The position numbers and the translations under genes were made by a program. This document shows, one piece after another, positions 56,724 through 64,000 of a DNA stretch of 64,000 nt. Origin of the DNA: Rhodospirillales bacterium. Lineage in GTDB: Bacteria > Pseudomonadota > Alphaproteobacteria > Rhodospirillales > Magnetospirillaceae. Within the stretch, counting starts at the first letter, position 1. Each line of letters opens with the position of its first letter. The notes beneath the pieces were generated by a model. The model saw only the letters and a list, made by a program, of their open reading frames with translations. It had not been told where the DNA came from and did not search any database. The DNA is taken from assembly GCA_019455065.1 (NCBI GenBank), contig JACFNC010000017.1:30530-94529 (forward strand), in the 5' to 3' direction.

Positions 56724-57133
56724 ATGGGGCGGATCGGGGACATGCTGAGACAAGCGGTGGACGAACAGCGGACGCTGCTGCACCGACGGGCGAAGGCGGT
56801 CGAGGCGCAAGGCACCGAGGAGGCGTTCCGGCCGGTCCGGGAGGCCGCCGAGGAACTCAGGGGCGAACTCGGCCAGGTGCCCGATTTAAAAATGACCATC
56901 GACCCTACGCCGTGTGGATCGACCTGCCGGACAAGCATGTCTGGTTCAGCTACGACCCGGCGCGCAAACTCTACGTCGGCAGCGAACTCGACAGCCTGTG
57001 GATGGAGGGCGGCCTGCGCGAGGAGCATTTCGAGTGGCCTACGGCCGCGGATTGCGTCAAGGCCCTGGTTCAAGCGGGCGCTCGCAGCGTGCTTCTGGCC
57101 GAGGCGGCGTCGCGCATCAGCCCGGGGCACTGA
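56724..57133 (+). pseudogene. small protein gene with a -1 frameshift
   Basis: The N-terminal part (from ATG 56724: MGRIGDMLRQAVDEQRTLLH, then REAAEELRGELGQVPDLKMT) and the C-terminal part (YAVWIDLPDKHVWFSYDP, EGGLREEHFEWPTAADCVKA) are in different frames. Joining needs a -1 shift between about 56885 and 56911. A missing C in GACCCTACG would restore VPDLKMTIDPYAVWID. However, T-TTA-AAA at 56885-56891 in the zero frame is a textbook -1 slippery heptamer, so programmed frameshifting cannot be excluded. The zero-frame continuation overlaps the next gene. I do not recognise the family. Confidence 0.6.
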
Positions 57134-57136
57134 AAT

Positions 57137-58237
57137 TTGCGGGACGTCACGCTCTGCCTATGCGGCGACGTCATGCTCGGGCACGGCATCGACCAGATCC
57201 TGCCTTTTCCAGGCGATCCGCAGTTGTATGAGCCGTGCGTCGATGATGCCCGCGACTATCTAGTCCTCGCCGAGGCGGCCAGTGGCCCGATTTCCCGGCC
57301 CGTCGACTTCGGCCACGTCTGGGGCGACGCCCTGGCGGCGTGGCGGACGGCCGCCCCGGACGCGCGGATCGTCAATTTGGAAACCAGCATTACGACCAGC
57401 CGCACGCCCCTGCCCAAGGGCATCAACTACAAGATGGAGCCGCGCAACGCTCCTTGCCTGACCGCGGCCGGCATCGACTGCTGCACCCTGGCCAACAACC
57501 ACGTCCTGGACTGGGGGGCGGCGGGCCTGGGCGAAACCCTGGAGACGCTCGACCGCCTGGGCATCGCCCGCGCCGGCGCCGGGCGAAACGAGGCCGAAGC
57601 AGCCACGCCGGCCGTCATTCCCCTGCCCGGTGGCCGACGGGTGATGGTGTTCGCGTTCGGCACCGAAAGCAGCGGCATTCCCGCGGAGTGGGCGGCGACC
57701 GCGGACACCCCCGGCGTCAACATCCTGCCCGATTTGTCGCAGCGGACGGCGGAGCGCCTCGCCGCGGCTGCCGCCGCCGTCAGGAGGCCGGGCGATCTGA
57801 TCGTGGCGTCGATCCACTGGGGCGGCAACTGGGGCTATGGGGTGCCGGACGAACAGCGCCGCTTCGCGCATGCGCTGATCGACCTTGGCGCCGCCGATGT
57901 GGTGCACGGCCATTCCGCGCACCACGCCAAGGCCATCGAGGTTCATGCCGGGCGGCCGATCCTCTATGGCTGCGGAGATTTCATCAATGATTACGAGGGT
58001 ATTGCGGGGTACGAGGGGTATCGCGGCGACATCGCCGTTTCCTACCTGCCCCGGCTGGACCAGGACGGGCGATTGATTTCCCTGGGGCTGATCGCGTTCG
58101 TGATGCGCCGGTTGGCCCTCCACCAGGCGCCGAGCGAGGACGTAAGATGGCTGCGCGGCGCCCTGGATCGGGAAAGCGCGGCGGCGGGCACACGCATCGA
58201 CGTTACCGCCGGCAATCGCCTGGCGGTGCGGTGGTGA
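57137..58237 (+). CDS. CapA family metallophosphatase-like protein
   Basis: Protein of 366 residues starting at TTG (RDVTLCLCGDVMLGHGIDQ). Conserved CapA blocks are CGDVMLG, RIVNLETSIT, TLANNHVLDWG, IASIHWG-type SIHWGGNWGYG, and VHGHSAHHAKAIEV, which hold the predicted metal ligands. Members take part in poly-gamma-glutamate synthesis or as peptidases/phosphatases of uncertain substrate. There is no CapB/CapC here, so a different role is likely. It follows the frameshifted gene by three bases. Confidence 0.85.
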   Translation: MRDVTLCLCGDVMLGHGIDQILPFPGDPQLYEPCVDDARDYLVLAEAASGPISRPVDFGHVWGDALAAWRTAAPDARIVNLETSITTSRTPLPKGINYKMEPRNAPCLTAAGIDCCTLANNHVLDWGAAGLGETLETLDRLGIARAGAGRNEAEAATPAVIPLPGGRRVMVFAFGTESSGIPAEWAATADTPGVNILPDLSQRTAERLAAAAAAVRRPGDLIVASIHWGGNWGYGVPDEQRRFAHALIDLGAADVVHGHSAHHAKAIEVHAGRPILYGCGDFINDYEGIAGYEGYRGDIAVSYLPRLDQDGRLISLGLIAFVMRRLALHQAPSEDVRWLRGALDRESAAAGTRIDVTAGNRLAVRW

Positions 58238-58270
58238 GCCGGCCTGCCGTGGCGACAGGCCGGCGGCGCT

Positions 58271-58789
58271 TCATTTCGAGGCCTTGACGCTGATCTTCTT
58301 CTGCCTCTTCTGCGCCTCGGGACTTTTGGGCACCGTGATCATCAGGACCCCCTTCTTGAGTTCGGCCTGAATCTTGTTCTCGTCAACGGCCTCCGGAAGC
58401 CGGAAGCTGCGGGAAAACGAGCCGCGGCGACGCTCGGTGAGCCAATACTCCTCGTCCTTCTCCTCACGCTCCTCGCGCATCTCGCCGCGCACCGTCAGGC
58501 ATCCGTCGGCAAACGATACGTCGAGATCCTTTTCCTCCATGCCGGGAACGTCGATGTCGATCTCATAGGCATCCTTGCGCTCGACGACGTCGGCGTGGTG
58601 GGGAACTCCACGATAGTCCCCGAACAGGCGCCCGAAAGGCTCGGCCTCCATCCATTGGCGACGGAAGGGGGACCACGACATGACCTCGTCGAACAGCCGG
58701 TCCATGTCCTGGCGAAGGCTCGTCAGCGGGCGCATGACCTCGACCTGCTGCTGCTCCGGTTTGCTGGGCAGGGAAGACTTCTCTGGCAT
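58271..58789 (-). CDS. small heat-shock protein Hsp20
   Basis: Protein of 172 residues with an alpha-crystallin domain at about 65-160: ADVVERKDAYEIDIDVPGME, VRGEMREEREEKDEEY, RRGSFSRSFRLPE and KKGVLMITVPKS. It is an ATP-independent chaperone. AGGAGAGG lies close before the ATG. The box at 58853-58866 is placed for this promoter, with CATGAT (reverse strand, 58825-58830) as -10. Confidence 0.93.
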   Translation of the reverse strand: MPEKSSLPSKPEQQQVEVMRPLTSLRQDMDRLFDEVMSWSPFRRQWMEAEPFGRLFGDYRGVPHHADVVERKDAYEIDIDVPGMEEKDLDVSFADGCLTVRGEMREEREEKDEEYWLTERRRGSFSRSFRLPEAVDENKIQAELKKGVLMITVPKSPEAQKRQKKISVKASK

Positions 58790-58852
58790 CGCTCACCTCT
58801 CCTTTGCAAATGCGGTCGGCGTCATCATGTCGGAGGGCAAAGAGCGCTCTCT

Positions 58853-58866
58853 TGATCTGCGTTAAC
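58853..58866 (-). promoter_or_regulatory. FNR-like box TTGAT-CTGC-GTTAA upstream of hsp20
   Basis: Centre at 58859.5; CATGAT on the minus strand is centred 32 bp away, and the inferred leader is about 29 bases. It lies between the hsp20 and nitroreductase genes but is too close to the latter start (58901) for a class II site. Confidence 0.6.
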
Positions 58867-58900
58867 GCCGCCCGAGACCCATTCGTAGGAGAATCCTCCC

Positions 58901-59551
58901 ATGAGCGACGACCACCGGGTGCGACCGTCGGCCCGCTTCGCCGTAGCGCTGCCGCCGCCGCGCGAGGACGGCCCGGTTTCGGTGGAAAGGGCGATCGGCG
59001 TCCGGCGCACCGTCCGGTCGTTCGCGGCGGGAGGGTTGACCCTGGCCGAGATCGCCCAGCTTCTGTGGGCCGCACAGGGCATCACCGGAACCGAGGGCCG
59101 GCGTGCCGCGCCGTCGGCCGGCGCCCTGTATCCCCTCGAAGCCTATTTGTTCGCCGGAAAGGTGGTGAAACTTCCGGCCGGCCTCTATCGTTATGATGGT
59201 GGACGCCACGATCTCACCCTGCACCGCGAGGGCGACCTGCGGCCAGACCTCGCCGCGGCGGCGCTCGATCAGGAGTGGCTGGGGCGGGCGCCGGCCGTCG
59301 TGGCCCTGTGCGCCTTCCATGGGCGCACGATGGCGCGCTACGGGCCGCGCGGACGGCGGTACGTGGACATGGAGGCCGGCCACGCCGCCCAGAACCTTGG
59401 ACTCCAGGCCGTTGCCATGGACCTCGTGACCGGGATCGTGGGTGCCTTCGAGGACGACGAGGTGGCGGGCCTGATGGGCCTCGCCGCCGACGAGGTTCCG
59501 CTTTACCTGCTGCCGGTCGGCCGCCCGGGAGGAGACGACGATGTACGCTGA
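58901..59551 (+). CDS. SagB/ThcOx-type nitroreductase
   Basis: Protein of 216 residues. The FMN-binding and SagB-type signatures are IGVRRTVRSFAAGGLTLAEI, LLWAAQGITG, RAAPSAGALYPLEAYLFAGK and AGHAAQNLGLQAVAMDL. SagB enzymes dehydrogenate azolines in peptide toxins, but stand-alone copies like this one, without a peptide or cyclodehydratase gene, are common in stress islands. The AGGAGA binding site is close to the ATG. Its stop overlaps the start of the next gene by 11 bases. Confidence 0.87.
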   Translation: MSDDHRVRPSARFAVALPPPREDGPVSVERAIGVRRTVRSFAAGGLTLAEIAQLLWAAQGITGTEGRRAAPSAGALYPLEAYLFAGKVVKLPAGLYRYDGGRHDLTLHREGDLRPDLAAAALDQEWLGRAPAVVALCAFHGRTMARYGPRGRRYVDMEAGHAAQNLGLQAVAMDLVTGIVGAFEDDEVAGLMGLAADEVPLYLLPVGRPGGDDDVR

Positions 59552-60203
59552 CAGAACAGAGGCCGGACGCCGCCTGGCATCGCTGCTGCTGCGCTTCGAG
59601 ACGGAACGGCCGGTGGTGCTGGCGCTGCCGCGCGGCGGGGTGCCCGTGGCGCTGGAGATCGCCACCCGCCTCAACGCGCCCCTCGATCTTCTGCTGGTGC
59701 GCAAGATCGGCGTGCCCTGGCAGCCGGAACTGGCGGCCGGGGCGGTGGTCGACGGCGAGCACCCGATCGTCGTGACCAATGACGACGTCATGTCCCTTGC
59801 GGGCGTGTCGCGCGCGTACATCGAGCAGGCGGCGAAGGAGCAGCTCGCCGAGATCGAACGGCGACGCAAGCTCTACCTGCACGGCCGGGCACCGCTTCCC
59901 GTCGCCGGACGCACCGCGATCATCGTCGACGACGGCATCGCGACCGGAGCCACCATGCGGGCCGGCCTGCGCGCCCTCAAGCTGCGGGGGCCGCAGAAGC
60001 TGGTGCTGGCCGTGCCGGTGGCCGCCGCCAGCACCCTGGCCGATCTGCGTGCCGAGGTCGACGAGGTGGTGTGTCCGCTGGCCCCCGAAGACCTGGGCGC
60101 GATCGGCTATTTCTATCGCGACTTCCGGCAGGTCAGCGACGAGGAGGTGGGGGACATGCTGCGCCGCGCCCCGAATCCCGTGGAGGGCCCGGCGTCGACC
60201 TGA
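59541..60203 (+). CDS. phosphoribosyltransferase family protein
   Basis: Protein of 220 residues with the PRPP-binding motif AIIVDDGIATGATMRA (126-141) and N-terminal VVLALPRGGVPVALEIA. This is the stand-alone family found in low-oxygen and stress gene sets, usually beside Hsp20 or dienelactone-hydrolase-like genes; its base is unknown. GGAGGAG lies upstream of the ATG. Confidence 0.88.
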   Translation: MYADRTEAGRRLASLLLRFETERPVVLALPRGGVPVALEIATRLNAPLDLLLVRKIGVPWQPELAAGAVVDGEHPIVVTNDDVMSLAGVSRAYIEQAAKEQLAEIERRRKLYLHGRAPLPVAGRTAIIVDDGIATGATMRAGLRALKLRGPQKLVLAVPVAAASTLADLRAEVDEVVCPLAPEDLGAIGYFYRDFRQVSDEEVGDMLRRAPNPVEGPAST

Positions 60204-60213
60204 ACGCCGGCCG

Positions 60214-61023
60214 ATGTCGCCGCGCGACACCGCCCCCGACTGCGTGTCCTTCCTGCATTGGTGCCTGCCGCTGCTCGGCCTGCGATGGCGAGGCTATCGC
60301 CGGGTGCGCGGCACCGTGTGCAAGCGGTTGCGCCGACGCCTGCGCGAACTCGGCCTTGCCGACCTTGGCGCCTATCGCGCCCTGCTCGAACGCGACGCCT
60401 CCGAGTGGGCCCAGCTCGAGGCCTTCTGCCGCATTCCGATTTCGCGCTTCTACCGCGACCGCCGGGTCTTCGACGCGATCGCCGACACCATCCTTCCCAT
60501 GCTCGCACGTGCGGCGGAGTCCGGGCGGGTCGCCTGCTGGAGCGCGGGATGCGCCGCTGGCGAGGAACCCTATTCGCTGGCGCTGATCTGGAGCTTCCGA
60601 ATTCAGCCGGAATTTCCCGGGGTCGCGCCGTCGATTTTGGCCACCGATGCCGACGAGGGCATGGTGGAGAGGGGCCGCAGGGCCTGCTATGCGCGGTCGG
60701 CGGTGCGGGAACTGCCGCCCGACTGGATCGCCGCCGCCTTCGACGCGCGCGACGAGCTGCTGTGCCTGGGTCCACGGTGGCGCTCCCTGGTGGCGTTCCG
60801 CGTCCGTGACATTCGCGACGACCCGCCGCCCGGCCGCTTCGACCTGATCCTGTGCCGCAACGCGGCGTTCACCTATTTCTCGCCGGCCTGGCAGGCGCGC
60901 ACGGAAGCGGCGCTGTTCGGATGCCTGCGGCCGGGCGGATTCCTGGTGGTCGGAATTCACGAGAAGCTGCCCGACAAGGAGCCATGGCTGGCGCACATGC
61001 CGATCTACAGGAAGCCGGCTTAA
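60214..61023 (+). CDS. CheR-type protein methyltransferase
   Basis: Protein of 269 residues. It has an N-terminal helical CheR domain, then ISRFYRDRRVFDAIA, the SAM site CWSAGCAAGEEPYSLALIW and FDLILCRNAAFTYFSPAWQ (CheR usually RNVLIYF). It lacks neighbours of a chemotaxis operon, so the target may be a receptor encoded elsewhere or another protein glutamate. It follows the phosphoribosyltransferase gene by 10 bp. Confidence 0.87.
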   Translation: MSPRDTAPDCVSFLHWCLPLLGLRWRGYRRVRGTVCKRLRRRLRELGLADLGAYRALLERDASEWAQLEAFCRIPISRFYRDRRVFDAIADTILPMLARAAESGRVACWSAGCAAGEEPYSLALIWSFRIQPEFPGVAPSILATDADEGMVERGRRACYARSAVRELPPDWIAAAFDARDELLCLGPRWRSLVAFRVRDIRDDPPPGRFDLILCRNAAFTYFSPAWQARTEAALFGCLRPGGFLVVGIHEKLPDKEPWLAHMPIYRKPA

Positions 61024-61033
61024 ACCAGATCAA
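61020..61033 (+). promoter_or_regulatory. FNR-like box TTAAA-CCAG-ATCAA
   Basis: Reverse complement TTGAT-CTGG-TTTAA, overlapping the CheR stop. Centre at 61026.5; CAGGAT at 61055-61060 lies near -10 distance, and the inferred leader is about 25 bases before the ATG at 61093. Confidence 0.5.
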
Positions 61034-61092
61034 TGCCTGGGCCACGGGCTGGAGCAGGATGGTGCCGACCGCCCCTTGGACGGAGAACGCCG

Positions 61093-61278
61093 ATGGACGC
61101 CGACGCCCAGCAGCCGCGGCAGCCGCCGCCCGACAACCCGGACGAGGTTCCCGAAGATTGGCCGGAGGAGTATCCCGCCGAAGAGCCGGGGGACTTCCCC
61201 GAACCTCCCGAATACCCGGAGCGCGAGCCGGACGAGATCCCCGACTCTCCCCCGGCCGGGTTTCCGAATGACGGCTGA
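61093..61278 (+). CDS. proline- and acid-rich small protein
   Basis: Protein of 61 residues with low complexity (repeats of P, E and D with Tyr: EEYPAEEPGDFPEPPEYPER). GGAG lies six bases before the ATG. It is likely unfolded in solution. I do not recognise a family. It lies between an FNR-like box and the small gene at 61297, suggesting expression in the same conditions. Confidence 0.5.
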   Translation: MDADAQQPRQPPPDNPDEVPEDWPEEYPAEEPGDFPEPPEYPEREPDEIPDSPPAGFPNDG

Positions 61279-61296
61279 CACCCAGGGAGACGCAAG

Positions 61297-61524
61297 ATGA
61301 CCGACCGAAACATGCAGCCGGCCGACGTGACGGCGGTGGTCGGCGACCTGCACGCCGGCAAGGTCGCCGCGATCATCGCCAGCGGCGCCACGCGCCAGGA
61401 GGTCGAACAGGCCTACGCCCTGGCGCAGGAGAACCCGGACACCTTGCCGCTGGGGCCGGTGAGCGAAGTCTATCGCATCCTGACCGCCGACGACGAACTG
61501 TGGAGCGTCGGGACCGACGAGTGA
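61297..61524 (+). CDS. small helical protein, homologous to the C terminus of the 42040-42699 product
   Basis: Protein of 75 residues: ADVTAVVGDLHAGKVAAIIA, SGATRQEVEQAYALAQ, VSEVYRILTADDE. These blocks match residues about 140-219 of the NifX-like open frame at 42040 in the same order. GGGAG lies seven bases before the ATG. The family is not known to me. The two copies are both downstream of FNR-like boxes. Confidence 0.7.
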   Translation: MTDRNMQPADVTAVVGDLHAGKVAAIIASGATRQEVEQAYALAQENPDTLPLGPVSEVYRILTADDELWSVGTDE

Positions 61525-61527
61525 GCC

Positions 61528-62256
61528 TCAGGCCATGACCAGTCGCAGGCCGTCGCAGGCGAGGCGCGCCTCCACCCCCCTGGCCCGTCCGAGATCGCGC
61601 ACGGCACGGGCGGCGTCCCTTTCCCTGTCGAGCACGGCGCCCCCGCAATGGGTGAACAAGGCGCGGCCGACCCCCTCCTCGGCGCACCAGCCGAGCTGGG
61701 CGCGAATGGTGGTGTGCCCGAACAACAGCTCCCCCTGCCGCCGCACCAGCGGCCGCACGATCGACGACCCATCCCCGACGTAGAGCGAGAGCCCGCGCAA
61801 CGCCGCGCCCCTCCGGGGTATCGCGACGACGTCCGGCACATAGAAAAGGCCAAAGGTCCCCCGAGCGAGACGATACCCCACCGCCGGGGCGCGAATCGAA
61901 TGCACCACCTCGAACGCCTCGACCTGTACGCCGAGAATGGTCAAGGGATGGCCGGGTTCGACCATCCGCCGCTCGGCGACGGGAAAACCGGCAAGGCCCT
62001 CCCACGCCGCTTGGGTCGCGTAGACGGGACACGGGGCCCCGTCCGCCAGCCCCCAGGCGTGATCGGGGTGGGCGTGGGTGATCAGGATGGCGTCGGGCGC
62101 CACCATGCCGAGGAGGTCCTTCCAGTCGGCCCCGCAATCGACCATCAGCCGGCCCTCGTCGGTGGCGATCAGCAACGCGCTGTGCCGACGGTGGCGCCAG
62201 GTGCGGCGGTCGATGTTGGCGCGGGTACCGAGGAAGCGGATCCGATCCAGGGGCAT
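61528..62256 (-). CDS. metallo-beta-lactamase-fold hydrolase
   Basis: Protein of 242 residues with the metal site THAHPDHAWG (60-69), a further VYATQ strand and THCGGAVLD near the end. GQNKID-like start RFLGTRANIDRR is typical of the PhnP/RNase-Z-like branch that cleaves phosphodiesters or cyclic phosphates. The substrate is uncertain. Confidence 0.87.
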   Translation of the reverse strand: MPLDRIRFLGTRANIDRRTWRHRRHSALLIATDEGRLMVDCGADWKDLLGMVAPDAILITHAHPDHAWGLADGAPCPVYATQAAWEGLAGFPVAERRMVEPGHPLTILGVQVEAFEVVHSIRAPAVGYRLARGTFGLFYVPDVVAIPRRGAALRGLSLYVGDGSSIVRPLVRRQGELLFGHTTIRAQLGWCAEEGVGRALFTHCGGAVLDRERDAARAVRDLGRARGVEARLACDGLRLVMA

Positions 62257-62261
62257 CCTCC

Positions 62262-62939
62262 TCAGTCGGTTTCGCTTTCGCGAAGAACGTCGGGATCGTC
62301 GTTGTCGGGCTTGTTCACCCGCTTGCTTACCGGCCAGATATCGAGGTCGCCGTCATAGGGGCGCAGCATCGCCTGCAACTCGTCCGCCGACGCCTCTTCC
62401 TCGCCCAGCCACTTCGCATGCTCGGCGGGCGGAAGGACGACCGGCATGCGATCATGCAACGGCGCGACGGCCGGGCTGGCGTCGGTCGTGATGACGGTGA
62501 AGCTGCGCAGGATGCCGCCGTCGGGCTGGCGCCACCGCTCCCACAGTCCCGCCAGGGCCATCGGCTCGCGTGAGCGCAGCGCGACGGCGAATGGCCGCTT
62601 CCCCTGCGCCCCGCTCCGCCACTCGTAGAAGGCGTCCACCGGCACCAGGCAGCGGCGCCGCAGGAAGGCGTCGCGGAAGGCGGGCTTGCGGGCGCAGGCC
62701 TCGGCGCGGGCGTTGATCAGCCGCGAACCGACCTTGGCGTCTTCGGCCCACAGCGGCACCAGCCCCCAGCGCAGCAGGTCGAGCTGGCGGCGGCGGGTGT
62801 CGGGATTGAAGCGCACCACCAGGAAGTCCTGGGTGGGGGCGCCGTTCCAGCGGGCCGGCGCGTTGGGCGGCACGCCGCCGACGCCGAAGCGCCGGCACAA
62901 TGCCCCCGGATCGGTGTACTGGGCGACGCGGCCGCACAT
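62262..62939 (-). CDS. SRAP-domain peptidase (YedK/HMCES type)
   Basis: Protein of 225 residues. Catalytic Cys2 directly follows the initiator Met (MCGRVAQY), which requires the start at 62939. The other active-site blocks are present: WGLVPLWAED, INARAEACARKPAFRDAF, RRCLVPVDAFYEW and PLHDRMPVVLP. The family crosslinks covalently to abasic sites in single-stranded DNA. The gene lies five bases upstream of the metallo-hydrolase gene. Confidence 0.92.
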   Translation of the reverse strand: MCGRVAQYTDPGALCRRFGVGGVPPNAPARWNGAPTQDFLVVRFNPDTRRRQLDLLRWGLVPLWAEDAKVGSRLINARAEACARKPAFRDAFLRRRCLVPVDAFYEWRSGAQGKRPFAVALRSREPMALAGLWERWRQPDGGILRSFTVITTDASPAVAPLHDRMPVVLPPAEHAKWLGEEEASADELQAMLRPYDGDLDIWPVSKRVNKPDNDDPDVLRESETD

Positions 62940-63061
62940 GCCCCCAACCATGAGGGCGCGGCCATCCCGCCGCAAGTCCGGAGAAGCGGGAAAGACGCCG
63001 GTTTGGGAAAGCGACGCCCCCGTGGTAGAGTGGCCCCTGCCCAACCGACGGATGACCGAGG

Positions 63062-63718
63062 ATGCTCGCCCGCCGCCACCTCCTGCTCCTGGCTTCCGCC
63101 GCGCTCGCATCGGGGTGCGAGAACAACACCGTCAAGACCCTGCGGTTTGCCTATCAGTTCGGCGTTTCGGGCCTTCCCGACGTCCCCATCACGCCCGAGC
63201 AGGTGGCCGCCAGCCCCTATGCCATGATCTACGCCAAGATCGGCCGCGGTCCCCGGTCGGTCCTGGTTCTCGGCCAGAAACAGGGCGACGAGTTGTCGTG
63301 GATTTCCGCCGACCGCATGGCGGTGGTGACGCGGAGCGGCCGCGTCACCAAGACGGCGGGCCTGTCCCGCAATCTCAAGGGCACGACCTTCCTCCAACCG
63401 GATCCCTTGAGCGGGGGACCCCTGAACCTGGGCGGGAGAAGGGCGGTCACCCGTATCGTCGACTATGAGGACGACACCGGCTATGGCGCCGTCGTCGAGG
63501 CGACCTACACGCTCGAGGGGCGGCAGACCTTCGCCATTCTTGGGCGCCAGCACCACGCCGAGATCTGGCGCGAAGACAACTTCGTCAAGTCGAATGGGTG
63601 GAGCTTCCAGAATCACTTCTGGATCGATCCGGATACCGGCTTCGTCTGGAAATCCATTCAGCACACGTTGCGCGAATACCCGCCGCTCGACATCGAGGTG
63701 CTGAAACCCGCCGCCTAG
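63062..63718 (+). CDS. YjbF/GfcB-like outer-membrane lipoprotein
   Basis: Protein of 218 residues with a lipobox (ALASGCEN, Cys about 19). The rest is the YjbF family: AASPYAMIYAKIGRGPRSVL, LVLGQKQGDELSWISADRM, TRSGRVTKTAGL and the C-terminal WRSIQH-type VWKSIQHTLREYPPLDIEV. Members take part in exopolysaccharide secretion at the outer membrane. Confidence 0.88.
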   Translation: MLARRHLLLLASAALASGCENNTVKTLRFAYQFGVSGLPDVPITPEQVAASPYAMIYAKIGRGPRSVLVLGQKQGDELSWISADRMAVVTRSGRVTKTAGLSRNLKGTTFLQPDPLSGGPLNLGGRRAVTRIVDYEDDTGYGAVVEATYTLEGRQTFAILGRQHHAEIWREDNFVKSNGWSFQNHFWIDPDTGFVWKSIQHTLREYPPLDIEVLKPAA

Positions 63719-63806
63719 GCCGCCGGCCGAACGCGAGCCGCAAGCAGCCGACCGTCTCGCGGACGGCCGGCTGGGCGAAGGCCGCGGTGCAGCGGCTCTG
63801 ATTCAC

Positions 63807-64000
63807 TTATTGCGTGGACGTCGTGCTGGTCGTCGAGGTGGTGCTTTCCGAAGTGGAGGCCGCCACCGCGGCACCCACGGCGGCGGCGGCAGCAGCAGCG
63901 CCCGCGGCCACCGCCCCCGCGGTGATACCCCCGACCGCGGCGGCGCTCGCAGCGGCCGCACCCGCAGCCGCCCCCGCGCCGACGGCGGCCCCGCCGGCCG
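63807..64000 (-). CDS. Ala/Gly/Thr-rich secreted protein, C-terminal part (YjbE-like?)
   Basis: The minus-strand frame is open from the right edge to a TAA at 63807-63809 and ends TSESTTSTTSTTSTQ after a long Ala/Gly-rich region with ITAGAVAAGAAAAAAAV. E. coli YjbE also ends in a Thr-rich run and STQ, and yjbE adjoins yjbF there. Here the partner would converge with a yjbF-like gene. The N terminus is outside the window. Confidence 0.55.
   Translation of the reverse strand, partial: AGGAAVGAGAAAGAAAASAAAVGGITAGAVAAGAAAAAAAVGAAVAASTSESTTSTTSTTSTQ

Overview
The window is GC-rich DNA (except a patch near 3.7-4.5 kb) and looks like the chromosome of a free-living alphaproteobacterium, probably Rhodospirillales. 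This rests on DUF1150 and DUF1476 proteins, CRP/FNR-type regulation and abundant short palindromic repeats of the CCGGGTCAAGCCCGG type. I see no rRNA, tRNA, CRISPR array, phage or insertion sequence. Many start sites are GTG or TTG with good ribosome binding sites, and many genes overlap by four bases (ATGA, GTGA or TTGA).

Layout. (1) 0-8.2 kb, minus strand: a surface-polysaccharide cluster with a partial FemAB/GNAT-like transferase, four SAM methyltransferases (two of them paralogs), a beta-propeller protein, a Wzx-type flippase and asparagine synthase. (2) 8.3-15.7 kb: housekeeping and nitrogen genes (methyltransferase, DUF2795, FAD oxidoreductase, rhodanese, ornithine-decarboxylase-like enzyme, HEPN/MNT toxin-antitoxin pair whose toxin has an early amber stop, agmatinase-like enzyme, MarR, glutamine amidotransferase). 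(3) 15.8-33.8 kb: an envelope and signalling region. Two almost identical curlin-like secreted repeat proteins lie in a 517-bp inverted repeat on either side of a CsgG-like lipoprotein; a third copy lies at 32 kb. Between them are a cAMP module (cyclase, Crp-type regulator, cyclic-nucleotide-binding MscS channel), a caspase-FGE fusion, two DUF4399 proteins, DUF4384 proteins and OmpA-family proteins. (4) 33.9-39.2 kb: fatty acyl-CoA ligase, thiolase, an orphan periplasmic binding protein and an orphan CoxM-like FAD subunit. (5) 39.2-62.3 kb: a low-oxygen-type island with a four-cysteine FNR-like regulator, a BCAM0308-family protein, Hsp20, a ribosome hibernation factor with a cold-shock domain, a THUMP protein, an acyl-ligase/PDH/ACP operon, PEP synthase, sulfide:quinone oxidoreductase, CapA, a SagB-type nitroreductase, a phosphoribosyltransferase and CheR. 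(6) 62.3-64 kb: SRAP peptidase, YjbF-like lipoprotein, and the end of a Thr/Ala-rich secreted protein.

The two most interesting signals are these. First, at least nine 14-bp sites of the form TTGAT-N4-(G/A/T)TTAA precede genes of the 39-61 kb island, several at the spacing expected of FNR-activated promoters (centre about 32 bp upstream of the -10 centre); they suggest one local regulon under the FNR-like protein encoded in the island. Second, the curlin-like/CsgG-like locus flanked by inverted repeats may be a divergent, possibly invertible, functional-amyloid export system. All functional statements are by reading of motifs and family resemblance; no database search was run.
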